Positions 19,212 to 21,387 of a DNA stretch of 21,387 bases are shown here, piece after piece. The position numbers and the translations under genes were made by a program. Every line of letters begins with the position of its first letter. Position 1 is the stretch's first letter. Origin of the DNA: Klebsormidium nitens. Its lineage: Eukaryota > Streptophyta > Klebsormidiophyceae > Klebsormidiales > Klebsormidiaceae. The stretch lies in the NCBI GenBank assembly GCA_000708835.1, contig DF237912.1, positions 1 through 21,387 of the forward strand, given 5' to 3'. The notes beneath the pieces are model-generated. The model saw only the letters and a program-made list of their open reading frames with translations, did not search any database and had not been told where the DNA came from.

Positions 19212-21271
19212 ATGGCATCTGCTTGACTCGTAGACCTTCTCCTACTGACAAATCAATGCGATGTTCTGCTCCAGGCACAAAACCCGGCGCACGCTGATCT
19301 AAGCAACGCGGAGCTGTCCAAGAACAGTCCAGCAGCTCGGGACCAGATTATCAAGGCTCTTTTGAGAGGGTGAGCCACTTCGACCTTGATAATCAGCATG
19401 TCGGATATGTAGATTCGGGCTTCACATGGTCAAAAGCTGGGCATGTATGGGGTTTATTGAACCCTCCCTGGTAGTTTAACCAGTACTACCAGTGGCCGCT
19501 CATCAGTACTCTTGTGCAGGTGGCCTTTCCATCAGGGCAATATAGGGTGTCTTGCAATGTGAGGGGCTGTAAAGCTTCCAAGCATTCGAGATTGTCAAGG
19601 GCTTTCACTTGATACAAGGTGGAACGTACATATGTATCTGAGACCTGACGTTAAATTGATTTCAGTACGATCGAGGCAGCTTTACTGAAATCACGGCCAG
19701 CTGAAATTGTAGCTTCAGGTGTCTCATCAGTGCTAGTGGTTCCGCATCGCAGTTCTCGAAAGCTTCCGTCACAGTTCGAATAAGCACAAAGCCTCTAGGT
19801 ACTTATATACAAATTTGGAGGGCCAGATGGCGGAAAAACTCTGCAAGGTTTACCAAAGGACGGGCTTGCTTGATACAATGAGAGCTGCACAATGATGACC
19901 ATCTGAAGCCGCTGCAGGCCCATCGCTGTCGTTGAGCCAGCCACGGGCAACCTGAAAAGCGCGGAAGAGATTTTCCCTGGAGGCGTCAGCAACAACGCAT
20001 CCCTGTACTGTGTGGCAGTTGGTCTGTACAACGGACTTAACGCATACCTCTGCAGTGACGCCTCAACCAACCAAGAGTTCAAAAAGGTGGGTTCCGAATA
20101 GGGAACACCTTGGAGCAAAATGTGTGTCTTTTTTTGCTGGTCGCTTTTGTCACATGTGCTCTGATTGTACTGCCTATCGGCCTATCAATCATTGGAGGGT
20201 AATTCCTTTCATCCTTTTGGGAGTCTCAGCCACTAGATTCAAGGTCACCGTTTCTGAAAGGTAGAAGTTGGCGTAACATTTTCAACTGAATCAGTTTAAT
20301 CCAAATACCTCCTTGATTTGAAGGACTTGCTAGGATTCTGGCATCCTGCGGTTACTTCAACGAACTCCTGATAAGTGAATCCAAACTTTCATCGTATGTT
20401 TGGTTGAGTACTTACGTGTCCCTCTCAAGGGGAATCTCTGTTGATGTCGTGTCTGCAACTGGAAGAGCCGGTGGAAAAACCCATTGCTACTTGGGTGACA
20501 GTTGATCAGTAACGGTGTCCTTTAAATTTTTCATAGACCGGGGCGCAAAGAGTCTAGAATAAGCATGGTGATTACAGTAGCGCCAGTTCAGCCCTTCAGG
20601 CAAGAGACTACCATCAGGCAACAGAGGTCCCATTCAAGCAGAGCTTGTGTTCTCCCCCGTTTCGGTGGACCCACAACCTTGATTACCCTATCGAACCTGA
20701 AAGCCCTTCTCACTCTTGGAGCAGCTGTTCTGGAGCGAGCTGTTCCCTGTCGTGCAGCCCGCCCAAGACATGAACCGGAAAGGTCTTTGGGAGGCGATCG
20801 ATTGCTTCTTCACGCTAGTCGCTGCCAGCCCTGCGCGGTGCACTGCGGTGAAGGCGTACCTGGACGGGTACTTCGACACCCCGCGGACTGCCTGCGACGC
20901 GCGCGTCAACACCGCGACGCACGCGCAGCTCGAGGCGTGCTTCGCTCACATGCTGGGCGCTGTCAAGGTGAGAACATCTTCGGCTTCCAGACCAGTTTTC
21001 TCCTCCTGGTCTTCCTTCAGATTTGTCCTTGGATGCAATCCTCATCTCGCTCCAAGAAACAGTGACTTGATTGTTTCGTGACATCTCCAAGCATAGGATC
21101 TTTTCACATATGCATTTCAACCACCTGACCGGCGCCGTGCATCAGGGGCGCGAGCTCGCGCAGAGGGCCGAGCAGGAGGAGCTCACGAATGAGCGTGCGG
21201 CGCAGGAGGTTGCGAAGAAGGAGCTCCAGGAGCGGGTTGCGGAGCTGCAGCAGGCGGCAAAGTACTATAAG
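19212..21271 (+). pseudogene. Gene P: degenerate paralogue of gene M, open at the right edge
   Basis: Exons seen: 19212-19369 (cognate of M exon 1), 19918-20086 (M exon 2), 20725-20967 (M exon 4) and 21092-21271 (helical exon, cognate of G exon 10). Splice phases 2, 0 and 0 equal those of M. Exon 2 matches M at about 38 of 57 residues by eye (GPIAV.EPATGNLK, GGVSNNASLYCVAV). Exon 4 keeps KGLWEAIDCFFTLVAAS and LEACFAHMLGA. Exon 1 keeps ADLSNAELSKNSPAARDQII but has TGA at codon 5, where M has CGA, and lacks 12 nt. No counterpart of M exon 3 was found; direct splicing of exon 2 to exon 4 would keep phase. After exon 4 it has a Glu/Gln/Ala-rich helix (RAAQEVAKKELQERVAELQQ) in place of M's acidic tail. 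The donor at 21272 shows it continues beyond the window. It may be a pseudogene, or functional with another first exon. Confidence 0.6.
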
Positions 21272-21387
21272 GTACGTTTTGCGATTGCAGGAGAAGCCTT
21301 GTTCGAAGGTTGCTCAGATCAACCTTTTGAAGTGCGGGGTGTGGAGAGTCTGGACTCGAAGGTCCAAGCTTTTGGTAGATTTCATTC

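Noticed and set aside
1-21387. CRISPR array, rRNA, riboswitch or replication origin
   Set aside because: No regularly spaced repeats, rRNA core motifs or riboswitch folds are visible, and the DNA is intron-bearing eukaryotic sequence.

Overview
The window is eukaryotic nuclear DNA. It has no bacterial-style operons or Shine-Dalgarno sites. The open frames are broken by GT..AG introns with good donors (GTAAGT, GTGAGT, GTGAGA) and pyrimidine-rich acceptors, and exon phases match across most junctions. The one gene recognised with certainty is a decayed plant-type MurG glycosyltransferase that still carries introns. MurG acts in plastid peptidoglycan synthesis in streptophyte algae, mosses and other plants, so a green-lineage genome, perhaps a streptophyte alga, is my best guess. 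That assignment is inference; nothing else here fixes the species.

Layout. 1-2375: no convincing gene; a perfect 22-bp-arm hairpin and two further palindromes near the left edge. 2376-2891 (minus): a weak 171-codon candidate, possibly two exons. 3111-3321: a diverged direct repeat. 4929-5348 (plus): a reading frame with a duplicated protein segment and one in-frame stop. 5885-7727 (plus): MurG C-terminal-domain pseudogene in three exons, with four frameshifts and a nonsense codon. 9222-11418 (minus): gene M, a phase-consistent five-exon gene for an unrecognised 317-residue protein. 12019-12218: an AT-rich MITE-like element with 12-bp terminal inverted repeats. 12602-12757 (minus): a small 51-codon ORF. 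13107-19032 (plus): gene G, a modelled 11-exon gene for an unrecognised 878-residue protein with a repeated N-terminal module, a disordered middle and a charged helical C-terminus. 19212 to the right edge (plus): gene P, a degenerate paralogue of gene M that has gene G's helical exon near its end.

The most interesting structure is the relation between M, P and G. P repeats exons 1, 2 and 4 of M on the opposite strand, with the same exon phases and with intron similarity after exon 4. After its exon 4 counterpart, P has a helical exon homologous to exon 10 of G and to the intron that follows it, where M instead has a short acidic terminal exon. This points to local duplication, inversion and exon exchange in a gene family I do not recognise. 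Both P (codon 5) and the MurG relic have a TGA where the aligned or expected codon is CGA, consistent with CpG-to-TpG decay.

Limits: all gene models come from reading splice signals and phases by eye. No homology search, transcript data or alignment program was available.
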